Assembly: GCA_030340625.1 (NCBI GenBank)
Contig: JAOPHQ010004277.1
Span: 62,001 to 126,000, forward strand
From: Merluccius polli
Taxonomy: Eukaryota > Chordata > Actinopteri > Gadiformes > Merlucciidae
DNA length: 64,000 nt
Reading direction: 5' to 3'
The notes beneath the pieces are model-generated. The model was not told where the DNA came from. It ran no database searches and was given only the letters and a program-made list of their open reading frames with translations. Below, piece after piece: positions 11,775-23,062 of the stretch. Position 1 is the stretch's first letter, and each line of letters begins with the position of its first letter. Made by a program: the position numbers and the translations under genes.

Positions 11775-11852
11775 GCCCTCCATGAACCTAAACATCATTT
11801 TCACATAAGTTAGGGCAGGCATACTTTAACATTTGCCTTCACTGACTTAGTA

Positions 11853-12063
11853 ATGGACATGTGGAACTACACAGATCATTATACCTATCACACCATGTCA
11901 AATGTGTTAAAAGCAGGTGGGAGGGGTTTGTTATGGGCACACCTAGAGTCAAGGTTACCTAGGTTACGAGTCTCTGATCTCTTTAGGACAGTGGCTGGTA
12001 GGATTCCTAACAAGGCAGCTGCTTCTACACAGGCCAGAAGGACCCAGAAAACACGAAACAAAG
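11853..12063 (+). CDS. Possible orphan coding exon with splice donor
   Basis: An open frame starting ATGGACATGTGG runs about 70 codons and meets a good donor, AAAG|GTAAGTT, at 12063/12064. The product is basic at its end (ARRTQKTRNK). No homology recognised and no partner exon found, so it may be chance. Confidence 0.2.
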
Positions 12064-12532
12064 GTAAGTTCATACACAGTTTCTATTCACATACACTTGA
12101 CCTCCAAACAAACATTTCAGTTTCATACTGTGATTATTTCTCCTTTAAGTTATTTCTACTCAGATTTTGTCATTTTTGTACAAAGAAAATGCTATTTAAA
12201 GAAGCACTATGCAACTCGTTTATCAAAAATAACCTTAACCATGCAGGTTGAGAGTCGTTCTGATCGTTCTACAACACTTTCTGGGTTGTTTGGTGGGTGT
12301 TTCATCTCCCCCTGTTGGGTCCCCGCGGAAAAACAGAACATGCAACTTCATGTGGCCGTCCCGGCCACTTACGGATGTGACGCAGCGGAAGTATCCAATC
12401 GCGTCTCGAAAATGTAGTCAGATTGTAGTTTCACTGCTTTACGGTAGACCTGGGCGGGGGTGCCAAACATGGGTCCGGCTGAATATAAAGAGTCAGTTGC
12501 AAGGCAATTCTGGATCAATCGACAAATCCACT

Positions 12533-12708
12533 ATGGATCCATCAAGACCCAAGAGGGGAAGGTCGGAGGAATCGAAGAATAAGAGAAAGGATTATGATAA
12601 ACAAAGAAACCAGACACGAGTGAACATAGGGCGAGCTTATGCGGAATGGCGTCAACTGAGAGACTCGGAAGAATGCAAAACGGACGCCGCTGTCTTGCTG
12701 CTGAAATT
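12533..12708 (+). CDS. First exon, probably of a Kolobok-encoded protein
   Basis: ATG at 12533 in a reasonable context (CACTATGGATCC) opens 58 codons, rich in Lys/Arg/Glu with DYDKQRNQTRVNIGRAYAEW. It ends at a strong donor, ATT|GTAAGTAG, at 12708/12709. The segment recalls N-termini of transposon proteins in fish. I infer a DNA-binding or nuclear-localisation role from its basic charge only. The rest of the protein has been deleted from the element. Confidence 0.5.
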
Positions 12709-12956
12709 GTAAGTAGCCTACCCTTGGGTGAACTTCGTTTTTGTAATGTGGTTTGAGAGTCTGTTGAACAATGTGTTTTGCTCGACCGTTTTATTGTGAG
12801 CCCTGTATGTGTTTATCTTGGTTGCTTCATGGCTAGCTTGCTAGCTAGTGAGGGTTTATCCTAGCAGTGACTTGCTACCACACATGTTTGTTTGCGGTCC
12901 GAATCCAGGTTCTCGTTGTGTATTACTATTTATTTATCGAAGTGGGGGGTGGGGGG

Positions 12957-13481
12957 TAGTGGTGGGCGGATCGATCCAAATATCGATAATATCGATTCCC
13001 AAGTCGGTATCGGATCGATACTAGCCTGTTGGGATCGATTCTTTACTTTAAGTTCCACTCTTGTTTGCAATGCTGCGGTTTCGGCAAAGAGGAAACAGCG
13101 GTCACCGGACTCACCGCTCCGGTGTCAGCACAGAGCTCACTTTGCTCCCCCCCCTCTTGTGTCCCCCCCCCCCCCCGTCTTGTGTTTAGATGTTGCGCCG
13201 TCACGCGAGTCACGTGACGCAAAGCAAAAAACATGATAATAAAGCATTTTCTATTTAATTATAAACTTTGTTCTCATTCTGTCCTAGGTTTTAACTATTT
13301 CATAATAAAAAAGGAAACATCACAAAAAACACTTAATGAACATTAATTGAGATTTAGCAATTCAATGACGCATCCACCTTACCAATTTATTGAAAAGTAT
13401 CGGTATCGATATCGGCGATACTGGCCCCTTATTTACTTGGTATCGGATCGATACCAAAATATGCAGTATCGCACACCACTA
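12957..13481. mobile_element. hAT MITE with 8-bp TSD
   Basis: The ends are TAGTGGTGGGCGGATCGATCC and, inverted, TAGTGGTGTGCGATACTGC. The TSD GTGGGGGG is at 12949-12956 and 13482-13489. The interior has repeated ATCGAT motifs near both ends. No coding capacity; 525 bp. Confidence 0.85.
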
Positions 13482-14103
13482 GTGGGGGGCGTTGTCAATG
13501 AGTTTTTACGACAGTGTTGTAGGCCTATTCCGAAGCTGTAGGGGGAGCTCTATAGTGAGAAATGCGAGCCCAATTCCGGCGAAAACCCAGAAACAGCGGA
13601 GGAATAACCGAGTTGCATAGCGCACCTTTAACATGTAAACTTGTAGTCCTGGGGCTGATTCTCTAAATTTGGGTTGTACTCCACTTGGAGTCAATCATAA
13701 GTTTGATGATATTTTCTGTTTATTTGGTTCCTGAGCTTCATATTTCAAGACATTACCCCTCACAAAAAGTGTCCAAAAGACCCTAACTGAGCCATTTAAA
13801 AAAACACCCTTCCGCGCCATTTCGCGCATTGCCCATTTTCATTTTATTTTTTGGTAATCTTGTCTAAACACTTTAAAGTTATATTTTAATCTGTTATTAT
13901 ATTGCCCAAACCCCCAAAATGCAAAAAAGAGTCAAAAAGAGAGACCACAGGTACGCAATCATAACAACAATGGCCCAAAACGCTTTATTTTGGCCGTCCA
14001 GACAGCTGCATTGTTAGGAAACAGGCGATTTGAACTGATACTATCTGTAAAGTGTCCCTTGAGTGGCGTGCAAGGCGCTTGTAAATACAATGTATTGGGA
14101 CAG

Positions 14104-14413
14104 CATCCCACCCCCCCCACAGTCACAACCCTACCCCAGCAAAGCACACACACATAGGCGGCCTACACTCTGTGGACAGCACCCTCCCACACCCCCCCGA
14201 CAGTCACACACTTACCCCAGCAATGCAGACACACACACATAGGCTACCTACACTTAGCCCAGCAACGCACACACACACACACACACACATAGGCTACCTA
14301 CACTTAGCCCAGCAACGCACACACACACACACACACACACATAGGCTACCTGCACTTACCCCAGCAAAGGTCACCCATAGGCGGCCTACGCTGACCCCCA
14401 GCAAAGCACACAC
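14104..14413. repeat. CA-rich minisatellite, left part
   Basis: Units of about 40-60 bp combine CAGTCACACACTTACCCCAGCAA, (CA)n and TAGGCTACCTACACTTA or TAGGCGGCCTACACTCTG. The array continues at 16139 after a nested hAT. Confidence 0.9.
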
Positions 14414-14795
14414 CAGGGCTCCAGACTAACTTTTTTCACTAGGAGCACTGTAGCCCCTAACTGAAAATTTTAGGGGCACAACCATAAATTTGAGGGGCAC
14501 ACACCGTAAATCAACATGCTAACCAAATATTCACATTTCTACTAATTTTCACTGTATTACTAATAAATATTTTGATAATAGATGCAGAAATTACACTGTG
14601 CTGTTTCAAATTCAGTGTCACATTTTATTTTGAAGATGCAACATAGTGATATACAGCAGCCATTCTCAACCTTGGGGTCCCGACCCCAATTGGGGTCGCG
14701 AGATGATTTCTGGGGGTCGTCAAATCATTTTGGAAAAAATATAAATGCACAAAATTAATATTAAATTACATAATTTCAGACAGGGAGATGTTTTA

Positions 14796-15544
14796 CCGTA
14801 TTTTTCCGCACTATAAGGCGCACTTAAAAGCCTTTAATTTTCTCAAAAAACAACAGTGAGCATTATAATCCGGAGCGCCTTATATATGGATTAATTCTGG
14901 TTGTCATGGCTACCGTAGTCAGAAGCGTCGCGGAGTAATACACGTGCTTCACCAAAATATTACAGTGTGTGTATAAAGACCCCAAAATGGCGTCAAGAGA
15001 CACGCTTACGATGCGGACTTCAAACTGAATACGCTAACGTTTGATTTAGCGATATCAGACTGTGTTTTTTACGTGTTACAACTGAACAAGGTTGGGAGTT
15101 ATTGTGAATACGCTAACGTTTGATTTAGCGATATCAGACTGTTTTTTTACGTGTTACAACTGAACAAGGTTGGGAGTTATTGTGAACACGCTAACGTTTG
15201 ATTTAGCGATATCAGACTGTTTTTTTACGTGTTACAACTGAACAAGGTTGGGAGTTATTGTGAATACTCTAACGTTTGATTTAGCGATTCCAGACTGCTT
15301 TTGTACGTGTTACAGCTGAACAAGGTTGGGAGTTATTGTGAATACGCTCATTAACATTTGAACAATGTTGAGAGTTACTGTGAACGTGTTTAATAAAGTT
15401 TGACTGACTGACTTATCTGACTGTTTTGTTTCGCTTAATGCGCCTTATAGTCCGGTGCGCTTTATATATGAAAAAGTTCGAAAATAGACATTCATTGACA
15501 GTGCGCCTTATTATCCAGTGCGCCCTATAGTGCGGAAAATACGG
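14796..15544. mobile_element. TIR element with TA target site
   Basis: CCGTATTTTTCCGCACTATAAGGCGC at the left is matched by the inverted GTGCGGAAAATACGG at the right, with TA on both sides (14794-14795, 15545-15546), as for Tc1/mariner-type insertions. It holds the 78-bp tandem array. No ORF. Confidence 0.75.
15028..15410. repeat. 78-79-bp tandem array
   Basis: ACGCTAACGTTTGATTTAGC recurs at about 15031, 15110 and 15188 and, with changes, at 15266 and 15344. Units continue with ACGTGTTACAACTGAACAAG and GTTGGGAGTTATTGTGAAT. About 4-5 units. Confidence 0.9.
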
Positions 15545-16138
15545 TAGTTGTCTGCTTCATTATTTGTCCAAAATGTGTCATATCAACTGAGTTTGTAACG
15601 GGAGTGGTTTGGACCCAATAGCAGCACAAAGACAGGTGGGTCTCGTTAGTAACAAACTGCGCTTTATCAAAAGTGCGTTCACACGGGGGTGGGGGGTCGC
15701 GGACTACATGCATGTTAAATTGGGGGTCGCGACTCAAAAAGGTTGAGAACCACTGCTGTAGACTGTGGCACTGGCACACTAGCCGCAAGTGCCGCAGGTC
15801 GGAAGAATGAATCAATCGTTCGCTTGGTCATTGCTCGAACAGCAGGTTGAGCTCTTTCTCCTTCTCACAGACCCGCGCCGGTTTCCCACGCTCGATAATC
15901 TCTATGACCCTCCCCCTCCACACATTAGCCACTTACAGTGGCTATTCCCTATCCTTCTCACACTCATTGGCCTGCTACAGATTCCGGATTCATTGACGCG
16001 CTCCTTCCACGTTTAACGTGTAAAAATAAAAAGGGCAAATTTACTGGTCGCACATGCGCGACCAGATTTAAAATTCAGTCGCATTCTCTCAAATTTTGGT
16101 CGCAAAATGCGACCATTTGGTCGCAGTCTGGAGCCCTG

Positions 16139-16470
16139 CACACACACATAGGCTACCTACACTTACCCCCAGCAATACACACACACACATAGGCTACCTA
16201 CACTTACCCCCAGCAATGCACACACACATGGGCTACCTACAATTACCCCAGCAAAGGTCACCCATAGGCGGCTTACACTCTGAGTTCAGTGACCCCCCCG
16301 ACAGTCACACCATTACCCCAGCAAAGCACACACACAGGCGGCCTCCACTCTGAGGACAGCACCCCCCCCCCACACACACACACACACGCACACACACCCC
16401 CCCGACAGTCACACCATTACCCCAGCAATGCACACACACACATAGGCTACCTACACTTACCCCCAGCAAT

Positions 16471-16556
<86 letters not shown>

Positions 16557-17655
16557 GCTACCTACACTTACCCCCCAGCAATACACACACACACACATAG
16601 GCTACCTACACTTACCCCCCAGCAATACACACACACACACATAGGCTACCTACACTTACCCCCCAGCAATACACACACACACATAGGCTACCTACACTTA
16701 CCCCCAGCAATGCACACACACATGGGCTACCTACACTTACCCCCAGCAATACACACACACACATAGGCTACCTACACTTACCCCCAGCAATACACACACA
16801 CACATAGGCTACCTACACTTACCCCCAGCAATGCACACACACATGGGCTACCTACAATTACCCCAGCAAAGGTCACCCATAGGCGGCTTACACTCTGAGT
16901 TCAGCGACCCCCCCGACAGTCACACACTTAGCCCAGCAAAGCACACCCATAGGCGGCCCACACTGTGAGGACAGCACCCCCCCCGACAGTCACACACTTG
17001 GCCCAGCAAAGCACACCCATAGGCGGCTTACACTCTGAGGACAGCACCCCCCCCACACACACACACACACACACACACATCCCCCGACAGTCACACCATT
17101 ACCCCAGCAAAGCACACACACAGGCGGCCTCCACTCTGAGGACAGCACCCCCCCCCCCCCACACACACACACACACACCCCCGACAGTCACACCATTACC
17201 CCAGCAATGCACACACACACACACACACACATAGGCTACCTACACTTACCCCCCAGCAATACACACACACATAGGCTACCTACACTTACCCCCAGCAATG
17301 CACACACACATGGGCTACCTACAATTACCCCAGCAAAGGTCACCCATAGGCGGCTTACACTCTGAGTTCAGTGACCACCCCCCCCCCCCCCCCCCCCCCC
17401 CCCCCGACAGTCACACACATAGCCCAGCAAAGCACACCCATAGGCGGCCCACACTGTGAGGACAGCACCCCCCCCCCCCCGACAGTCACACACTTGGCCC
17501 AGCAAAGCACACCCATAGGCGGCTTACACTTAGCCCAACAAAGCACACACACAGGCGGCCTACACTCTGACGACAGCACCCCTCCCACCCCCAGACAGTC
17601 ACACCATTACCCCAGCAAAGCACACCCATAGGCGGCCCACACTGTGAGGACAGTT
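16139..17655. repeat. CA-rich composite minisatellite, main part
   Basis: Two alternating unit types: (CA)n + TAGGCTACCTACACTTACCC + CCAGCAAT, and TAGGCGGCC(T/C)ACACTCTGAGG + ACAGCACC(C)n + GACAGTCACACCATTACC. Pure CA reaches about 80 bp near 16470-16552, and C-runs reach about 28. Apparent ORFs on both strands (up to about 100 codons) are repeat translation. Confidence 0.95.
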
Positions 17656-18198
17656 TGAGTGCAGTTTGACTTGTGTGCACTGTGCAGTACCGTACATACC
17701 TGTATTCTGAAAACCTCTTTATTTCTTAAATAATGTGTAATATGCATTTAATATGCATTAGCAGTAGACAGCATGCAGCAAATAATTATGAATGTTTTTA
17801 GATTTTAGTGTGCTAGTATTTCTCGAATATGGAAATTACTCATTTTTTCCCTCATATTTGCAATAATATGGTTTAAAAAGCAACACAATGCAGTATTATT
17901 TCTTTTTAATAAATGTATAATAGTTTCTGGTGACTTTCATAACCAAATCATAACTGTATCACCATGACTTGAAAGTTCTGAAGCCAAATGGTGAAAATCG
18001 CCACAATGCAAAATTGCGCGGAAGGGTGTTTTTTTAAATGGCTCAGTTGGGGTCTTTTGGACACTTTTTGTGAGGGGTAATGTCTTGAAATATGAAGCTC
18101 AGGGACCAAATAAACAGAAAATATCATCAAACTTATGATTGACTCCAAGTGGAGTAAAGGTGATTTTTAAGGCCCTTCTGAGAATCAGCCCCAGGACT

Positions 18199-18839
18199 AT
18201 TGTGTGAAAAAGGTTTTATTTAGTTTGCTTTCTTATGCGGTGCATACACATACGCTTATTGTAATCCAGTATACTTAGTATAACAGTCTATTTTACTTCT
18301 TTATTCATTAAGAACTAAACCCCCCACTGTGTTTCATCCCCAGAGTGAGACACAGTGTAAATATCGTGAAACCTTTTTAAATAATCTCTGGTAAATTTGA
18401 AAGATAAACATACAGTATGTATACACAGTATGTCTATGAATATAGTCATCTCCGGAGCCGACTATAAAAATAGAAAACTAAAGAAAAAAGCGCTTTTTCG
18501 GCGGCACTTGATGCGCGGCGACGCTGTGAAATAGGACAGTGGCGTGAAGTGTAGCGGGTTGCTGCTTCGCGCCGACGCCGCTCATTTGCATAAAGTTAAA
18601 CTAATTTCAATTCTCCGCGTCGCGCTGGACGCTGGCGTCGCGCTGCTTGCTGCCGCCGCGGCGCCGGCCGCTCCTCGTCGGCAGCGCTCATTGAAAATGA
18701 AGGACTGCCGGCCGCTTTTGCTGCTCGTGTCGCTCGCAGTCGTGGAGAACTCGTTCGCTCTGCCCGACTCCGGCTGGATCAGCCGGTTGTAGGGTTTGTG
18801 GCGTTTTAACTGGTTGAAGGGTTTCGTCCGTTTTTAAAA
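18199..18839. other. Non-coding spacer with a GC-rich stretch
   Basis: AT-rich until about 18490, then CpG-rich 18500-18790 (GGCGTCGCGCTGC and similar). An 82-codon frame there is probably just the GC-rich composition. No known gene or RNA recognised. Confidence 0.4.
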
Positions 18840-18937
18840 ATATTAATTTATCGGCCATTATAAATGCCGATACCGATAGTTTGGAAAATGCCTAATATCG
18901 GCCGATAATATCAGCCCGCCGATATATCGGTCGGGCT
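18840..18937. mobile_element. Terminal fragment of a TIR element (GCCCGACCGATATATCGG type)
   Basis: Ends CCGATATATCGGTCGGGCTCT, preceded by repeated CCGATA/TATCGG words, a terminus common in fish DNA transposons. The other end is absent. Confidence 0.5.

Positions 18938-18992
<55 letters not shown>
18938..18992. repeat. (TA)n microsatellite
   Basis: About 27 TA dinucleotides, followed by a short CATATATATATA continuation. Confidence 0.95.
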
Positions 18993-18997
<5 letters not shown>

Positions 18998-19003
18998 TAT
19001 ATA

Positions 19004-19060
19004 CGGTCGTATGCGGACTCCTCCGGCTGCTCTGCTGGCGGAGCAGTCCGCATACGACCG
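19004..19060. other. Perfect 16-bp-stem hairpin
   Basis: CGGTCGTATGCGGACT (19004-19019) and AGTCCGCATACGACCG (19045-19060) are exact inverted copies. The loop is GC-rich and can pair further. It sits between the (TA)n run and the MITE copy 1 sequence. Confidence 0.8.
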
Positions 19061-19710
19061 AGAGGAACAATGGACGTCGGAGAAATGATATGGACCCGAA
19101 GTGAACTGACAGCTGTCTGCTGAAACATCGCGGGAGAAAAAAACATTTATTTTGACAGATGTGCCCGAAGTTACTACTTTACAACCTCGTTGATGACCCA
19201 CATTTAGAAAAACATGTACTTTTAATTCAGCCTTGGGTGAAATGGAAGCGTAGTGTCCGTGTGCTTCCACCTTTAATGAATGCATGCCATGCGCGCTCCC
19301 GCGGCCGGGACACAATTCTTATAGGGGGTAACTACATTCACCGCTTCCTCCATCTTCTGCGCCACCTTTTTAAATAAATCGCCGTTTCTCGTTATCCCTT
19401 ATCCGACGGCGGCAACAACAACAACACGACTATCGTCTCTTTCTACTTCCGGCTCACGGCCCCGGGAAGAGATCTCTGGCATGCGCAGAACGCAATTCAA
19501 CGCATAAGTCAATTCGATTGGCTACATGCACGCTTAGCTCGACTATGAATCGCATTATCTAGGGGTCTTAACTCGACTATGAGTAAGCCAATTCGATTCG
19601 AGTATAGCTCGACTAAGGTGTTTACATGCATCTTAGTAATCATATAGTCAATCAATCATAGTTGGACTAAGCCAATAAGTCAACTTTCTTGAGTGTCATG
19701 TAAACGTACT
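19061..19710 (+). mobile_element. MITE family M, copy 1 (truncated)
   Basis: About 650 bp match, in inverted orientation, the complete copy at 41952-42968, including a shared frame beginning MCPKLLLYNLVDDPHL. This copy ends GTCATGTAAACGTACT. Its other end runs into the hairpin and (TA)n and is lost or rearranged. Confidence 0.75.
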
Positions 19711-20655
19711 GACTGTTCCATGGACAGTCCTGATACTGTACAGACTGTTCATTAGGTATCAGTATCTTATCATGGCCTATTGCGAGTTATTTGCAAATGT
19801 TTAGATTCTACGTGTACATCATCTATAGGCTACTGTAGATGTGTGCTGCCAGACGTTGCTGCTCCTGGATGCACATCGTTGTAATTAATTTGTATCAAAC
19901 AATGTAGCCTATGTCCATTACTCAATGAGGACAGACATTTGATTGGCTACTGACTCAAAATGGTACACCCATTGGAACTATTAACAGTTCCCTTTGGATA
20001 GGCTCTCGAAACTGAATAATTAGATTTAGGAACAAAGCTGAACAAAACGGTTGAATTAATTATTGAATTAACAGTGAATGTAATATTGTCCGATATCACA
20101 TACCCATGCAATTACTTTAACATTGCAATATGTTGATTTGTTATCATGTGTGTTCCACCAAGAATAAGCCATACATATTTGAACAAATAACCATGCATAT
20201 GATTATCTCATAATCCCAAAGTTTGGCACAAGGTTTTTATTTTATCTTTGCCGCTGGTATTTCATTGCTGGAGATGTAATTTGAAGAAACGGAAAGCCGC
20301 CTTTGAGGTCAGACTGGGATAAATGGTTGCCTTGACTTCCATTTCCTAGCAGATGTCACTGTGGAGCTGAAGGTTTGAGCAGCTCATAACACTGACACTA
20401 TTTGGAACTAGTTGGTTCAAATGTTTCATTGTTTCCAACTGGTTCGTCTACCCCATCACTACTTCAATCAGACCAGTCTTTTAAGGGCTTCACCAGCTCC
20501 TTGATAAGAAGCACCTGTCCATTAATTGGCCTACATTTAGGCCAATTCCTCAGCTGTAACCATTTTCTCCTGTCTGGCTGAGGGAATTATGGGAGTTGGA
20601 GTTCAGCCCGTCAGCCGTTTTGAGGGGGTGTCCCACCAGGACACCACAGTACAGT
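19711..20655. other. Non-coding spacer
   Basis: No feature recognised. Confidence 0.5.
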
Positions 20656-20831
20656 AAGTTCAGTTCAGTTCAGTTCAATTTTATTTGTATAGCGCCAATT
20701 CATAACAGAAGTTATCTCAGGGCACTTTTCAAATGGAGCAGGTCTAGACCAAACTCCTAATAACATTTCCAGAGACCCAACAGTACCACCATGAGCAAGC
20801 ACTTGGCACGGGGGCAAGGAAAAACTGCCTG
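20656..20831 (-). mobile_element. LINE 3' tail, second copy (truncated)
   Basis: Nearly identical to the 3' end of the LINE at 23070-29152: an (AGTTC)n-type tail, then TTTTATTTGTATAGCGCCAATT and the following about 140 bp. Severely 5' truncated. Confidence 0.85.
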
Positions 20832-20839
20832 AAGCTGTA

Positions 20840-21847
20840 CAGGTGTGTAAGTACACGTGTGTAGGTCACTGCAGGTGTATTAGTACAGGTGTGTAGATCA
20901 GCACATATGTGTTACTACACGTGTGTAAGCTGTATAGGTGTGTTGCTACACGTGTGTAAGCTGGTGTTACAGGTGTGTAGATCAGTACAGGTGTATAATC
21001 TGTATAGGTGTGTGTACTGGGAGACACTACAATACCCATAATACCCTGGGCATGGTTATGACATTCATGTTACTTACCTAGTGGGGGAGTGGAGTAAAGG
21101 AAATTTTAAATATTTATACATATGAGCCTCCATGTCCACTGTATACAGTGTGTATGCTGTACAGGTGTGTAGATCAGTACGGGTGTGTAAGTTGTACAGG
21201 TGTGTAGATCAGTATGGGTGTGTATGCTGTACAGGTGTGTATGCTGTACAGGTGTGTAGATCAGTACAGGTGTGTATGCTGTACAGGTGTGTAGATCAGT
21301 ACGGGTGTGTAAGTTGTACAGGTGTGTAGATCAGTACGGGTGTGTATGCTGTACGGGTGTGTATGCTGTACAGGTGTGTAGATCAGTACAGGTGTGTAGA
21401 TCAGTACAGGTGTGTATGCTGTACAGGTGTGTAGATCAGTACAGGTGTGTATGCTGTACAGGTGTGTAGATCAGTACGGGTGTGTATGCTGTACAGGTGT
21501 GTAGATCAGTACGGGTGTGTAAGTTGTACAGGTGTGTAGATCAGTATGGGTGTGTAAGTTGTACGGGTGTGTATGCTGTACAGGTGTGTAGATCAGTATG
21601 GGTGTGTATGATGTACAGGTGTGTAGATCAGTACAGGTGTGTAAGTTGTACAGGTGTGTAGATCAGTACGGGTGTGTATGCTGTACAGGTGTGTAGATCA
21701 GTACAGGTGTGTAATTTGTACAGGTGTGTAGATCAGTACGGGTGTGTAAGTTGTACAGGTGGGTAGATCAGTACGGGTGTGTAAGTTGTACAGGTGTGTA
21801 GATCAGTACGGGTGTGTAAGTTGTACAGGTGTGTAGATCAGTACAGT
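20840..21847. repeat. 35-bp tandem array
   Basis: The core array from about 21140 alternates two half units, GTACAGGTGTGTAGATCA and GTACGGGTGTGTAAGTT, about 20 full units. Degenerate units extend left to about 20840, with a gap near 21020-21130. Confidence 0.95.
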
Positions 21848-21901
21848 GTCAGTGCAAAAAGACAATTAATTAAAAATCAAACTGAACATTATTATACATA
21901 T

Positions 21902-22650
21902 GGGCCCGTATTCACAAAACATTTTATCTTACCACTAGGAGGACTCCTAAATAGCACTATAAGTTCCTAGCTAAGAGTTTCCTCTTAAAACATATTCACA
22001 AAGCTGCTGAGACCAACTTTTACTAATTAATTGGGAGAACTCTTAAGCTAAGAGAAAGGGCGGGGTTGACCCCGTTGCTATGGATGATGTCATGTCTTTT
22101 GGGTCTCTGTGTGAATTCATGGTAGAAATACTGTAGGAGGTATGTTGTCATATCCAAATAAAGATTAAAATAAACTGTAGGCAAGTAAGTGTCACTGATT
22201 TAACATGAAACAAAGAGTAATATAGGCTACTGACATGTCAAGTAAATGTGCAGCTAATTGTCAGCCTCTTACAATTAGCTGCGGGTATCCATATAAGAAG
22301 CCTCGTAATTATCAGACTAATAACCATGGCTGATAGTGAGAGGTGCAAACGAAAACCAAACTGGACGCAAGAACAGCTTTTACTTCTTGCCCAACTTGTG
22401 CACGAAAGGAAAGACATAATTAAAGGAAGATTCGGAGTCGGGATGACTGCAAAGGCCAAAAAAGAAGCGTGGGAAATAAATGCGGTTTATAATCTTGCAA
22501 ACCGCAATCTTGATTACTTCAAACTTTTCACAGATTTAGGAGCTGGTTTTAGCGCTAAAACGCTTTATGAAGTACTCCAACACCAAAAATGTAGGAGTCC
22601 TAAAATTAGGAACTACTTTTAGCCTTAAGATGTTTTGTGAATACGGCCCC
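21902..22650 (+). mobile_element. PIF/Harbinger non-autonomous element
   Basis: The left end GGGCCCGTATTCACAAAAC is mirrored by GTTTTGTGAATACGGCCCC at the right. The subterminal CTCCTAA/TTAGGAG words are also inverted. This terminus is typical of fish Harbinger elements. TSD not clear. It carries one ORF, the Myb/SANT-like protein, and no DDE transposase. Confidence 0.75.
22326..22622 (+). CDS. Myb/SANT-like DNA-binding protein of Harbinger, truncated
   Basis: ATG at 22326 in a strong context (ACCATGG). Encodes 98 residues: a basic start (SERCKRKPNWTQEQ), then a LLLLAQLVHERKDIIKGRF helix and AKKEAWEI, the pattern of Myb/SANT-like domains carried by PIF/Harbinger as their second protein (in the family it brings transposase to DNA). 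The usual domain spans about 80-90 residues with further helices. Here the second half continues as YNLANRNLDYFKLF..., not clearly the domain, and the last ~15 codons are read through the element's own right terminal repeat. Probably truncated and not functional, but the frame has no stop. Confidence 0.6.
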   Translation: MADSERCKRKPNWTQEQLLLLAQLVHERKDIIKGRFGVGMTAKAKKEAWEINAVYNLANRNLDYFKLFTDLGAGFSAKTLYEVLQHQKCRSPKIRNYF

Positions 22651-23062
22651 TGAACTCCAAAGATAACCAACCGATGACCTGCTCAATTAAAATTGCTTGA
22701 CTTGGTAGGTTAACTTTCGGCCAACAAGTTGTTCATCTTATGTCCCATAAATGTATGTGATAGTACCAGATTCTGGCCACTAGATGGTGTTGTTACTGCT
22801 ATTAGGTGAAAAAACAGTGATGAAAAAAGGGAAATGAAAGGGTTTCATTTCAGTAAAGAGGCCAAGGACACTCCTATTGTATTGAGTGGTCAAGGTTAGG
22901 TCTTCAGGATTCTGAAAAAAGTAAATAACCCAGAGGATACCAAGTCACAGCTGTCAATCATGATGTCTCACCCCGGTTTATAGCATCAAATAACTAATTA
23001 AAACCAAACTTATCAGGAAAATGTATTTGACGTGTACTTTGATGCTTTAGTTTGGCGATCAG
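22651..23062. other. Non-coding spacer
   Basis: No feature recognised. Confidence 0.5.

Larger units (their letters stand above)
12200..13627 (+). mobile_element. Kolobok-type DNA transposon, internally deleted
   Basis: TTAA lies at both borders (12196-12199 and 13628-13631), the TSD typical of Kolobok and piggyBac. The ends are inverted: AGAAGCACTATGCAACTCG at the left, and the reverse complement of the right end is AGGTGCGCTATGCAACTCGG, about 24 bp in all. It carries one coding exon (12533-12708) and a nested hAT MITE (12957-13481). At 1.4 kb including the MITE it is non-autonomous. Kolobok is favoured over piggyBac by the TIR length and sequence type, which is inference. Confidence 0.7.
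14654..15758. mobile_element. hAT-like MITE with CAGCAG...TTCTCAACC termini
   Basis: Left end CAGCAGCCATTCTCAACC; the reverse complement of the right end is CAGCAGTGGTTCTCAACC. GGGGTCGCGA motifs lie just inside both ends. No TSD match was seen. A similar terminus, GGTTGAGAACCACTGCTCTAG, occurs at about 50315-50335. Confidence 0.7.
14414..16138. mobile_element. hAT element inserted in the satellite
   Basis: TIR CAGGGCTCCAGACT at the left and its inverted form AGTCTGGAGCCCTG at the right. The flanks are GCACACAC on the left and CACACACA on the right. Because the site is CA-repeat, the exact TSD is ambiguous. No transposase ORF. It contains the nested element at 14654-15758. Confidence 0.75.
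13645..18198. mobile_element. 4.55-kb element with about 200-bp terminal inverted repeats and satellite interior
   Basis: The left arm (13645 to about 13840) starts AGTCCTGGGGCTGATTCT. The right arm (about 17995-18198) is its inverted copy, ending AGAATCAGCCCCAGGACT, nearly identical through ACACCCTTCCGCGC. No obvious TSD; the flanks CTTGT and ATTGT are only similar. The interior is mainly CA-rich satellite with nested transposons. No transposase found, so class is unknown: foldback-like or a large non-autonomous TIR element. It begins 13 bp after the Kolobok TSD. Confidence 0.7.

Noticed and set aside
12248..12532. Upstream extension of the Kolobok exon frame
   Set aside because: It begins within the terminal repeat and lacks protein-like composition; ATG at 12533 is the better start.
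16139..17655. ORFs of 60-100 codons on both strands
   Set aside because: They are translations of (CA)n and C-run satellite, with H-T or C-V repeats.
18544..18792. 82-codon ORF in GC-rich sequence
   Set aside because: Ala/Arg/Leu-rich as expected from composition; no partner exon or motif.
20840..21847. CRISPR-like regular array
   Set aside because: The whole 35-bp unit repeats with point changes and there are no unique spacers; it is an ordinary tandem repeat.
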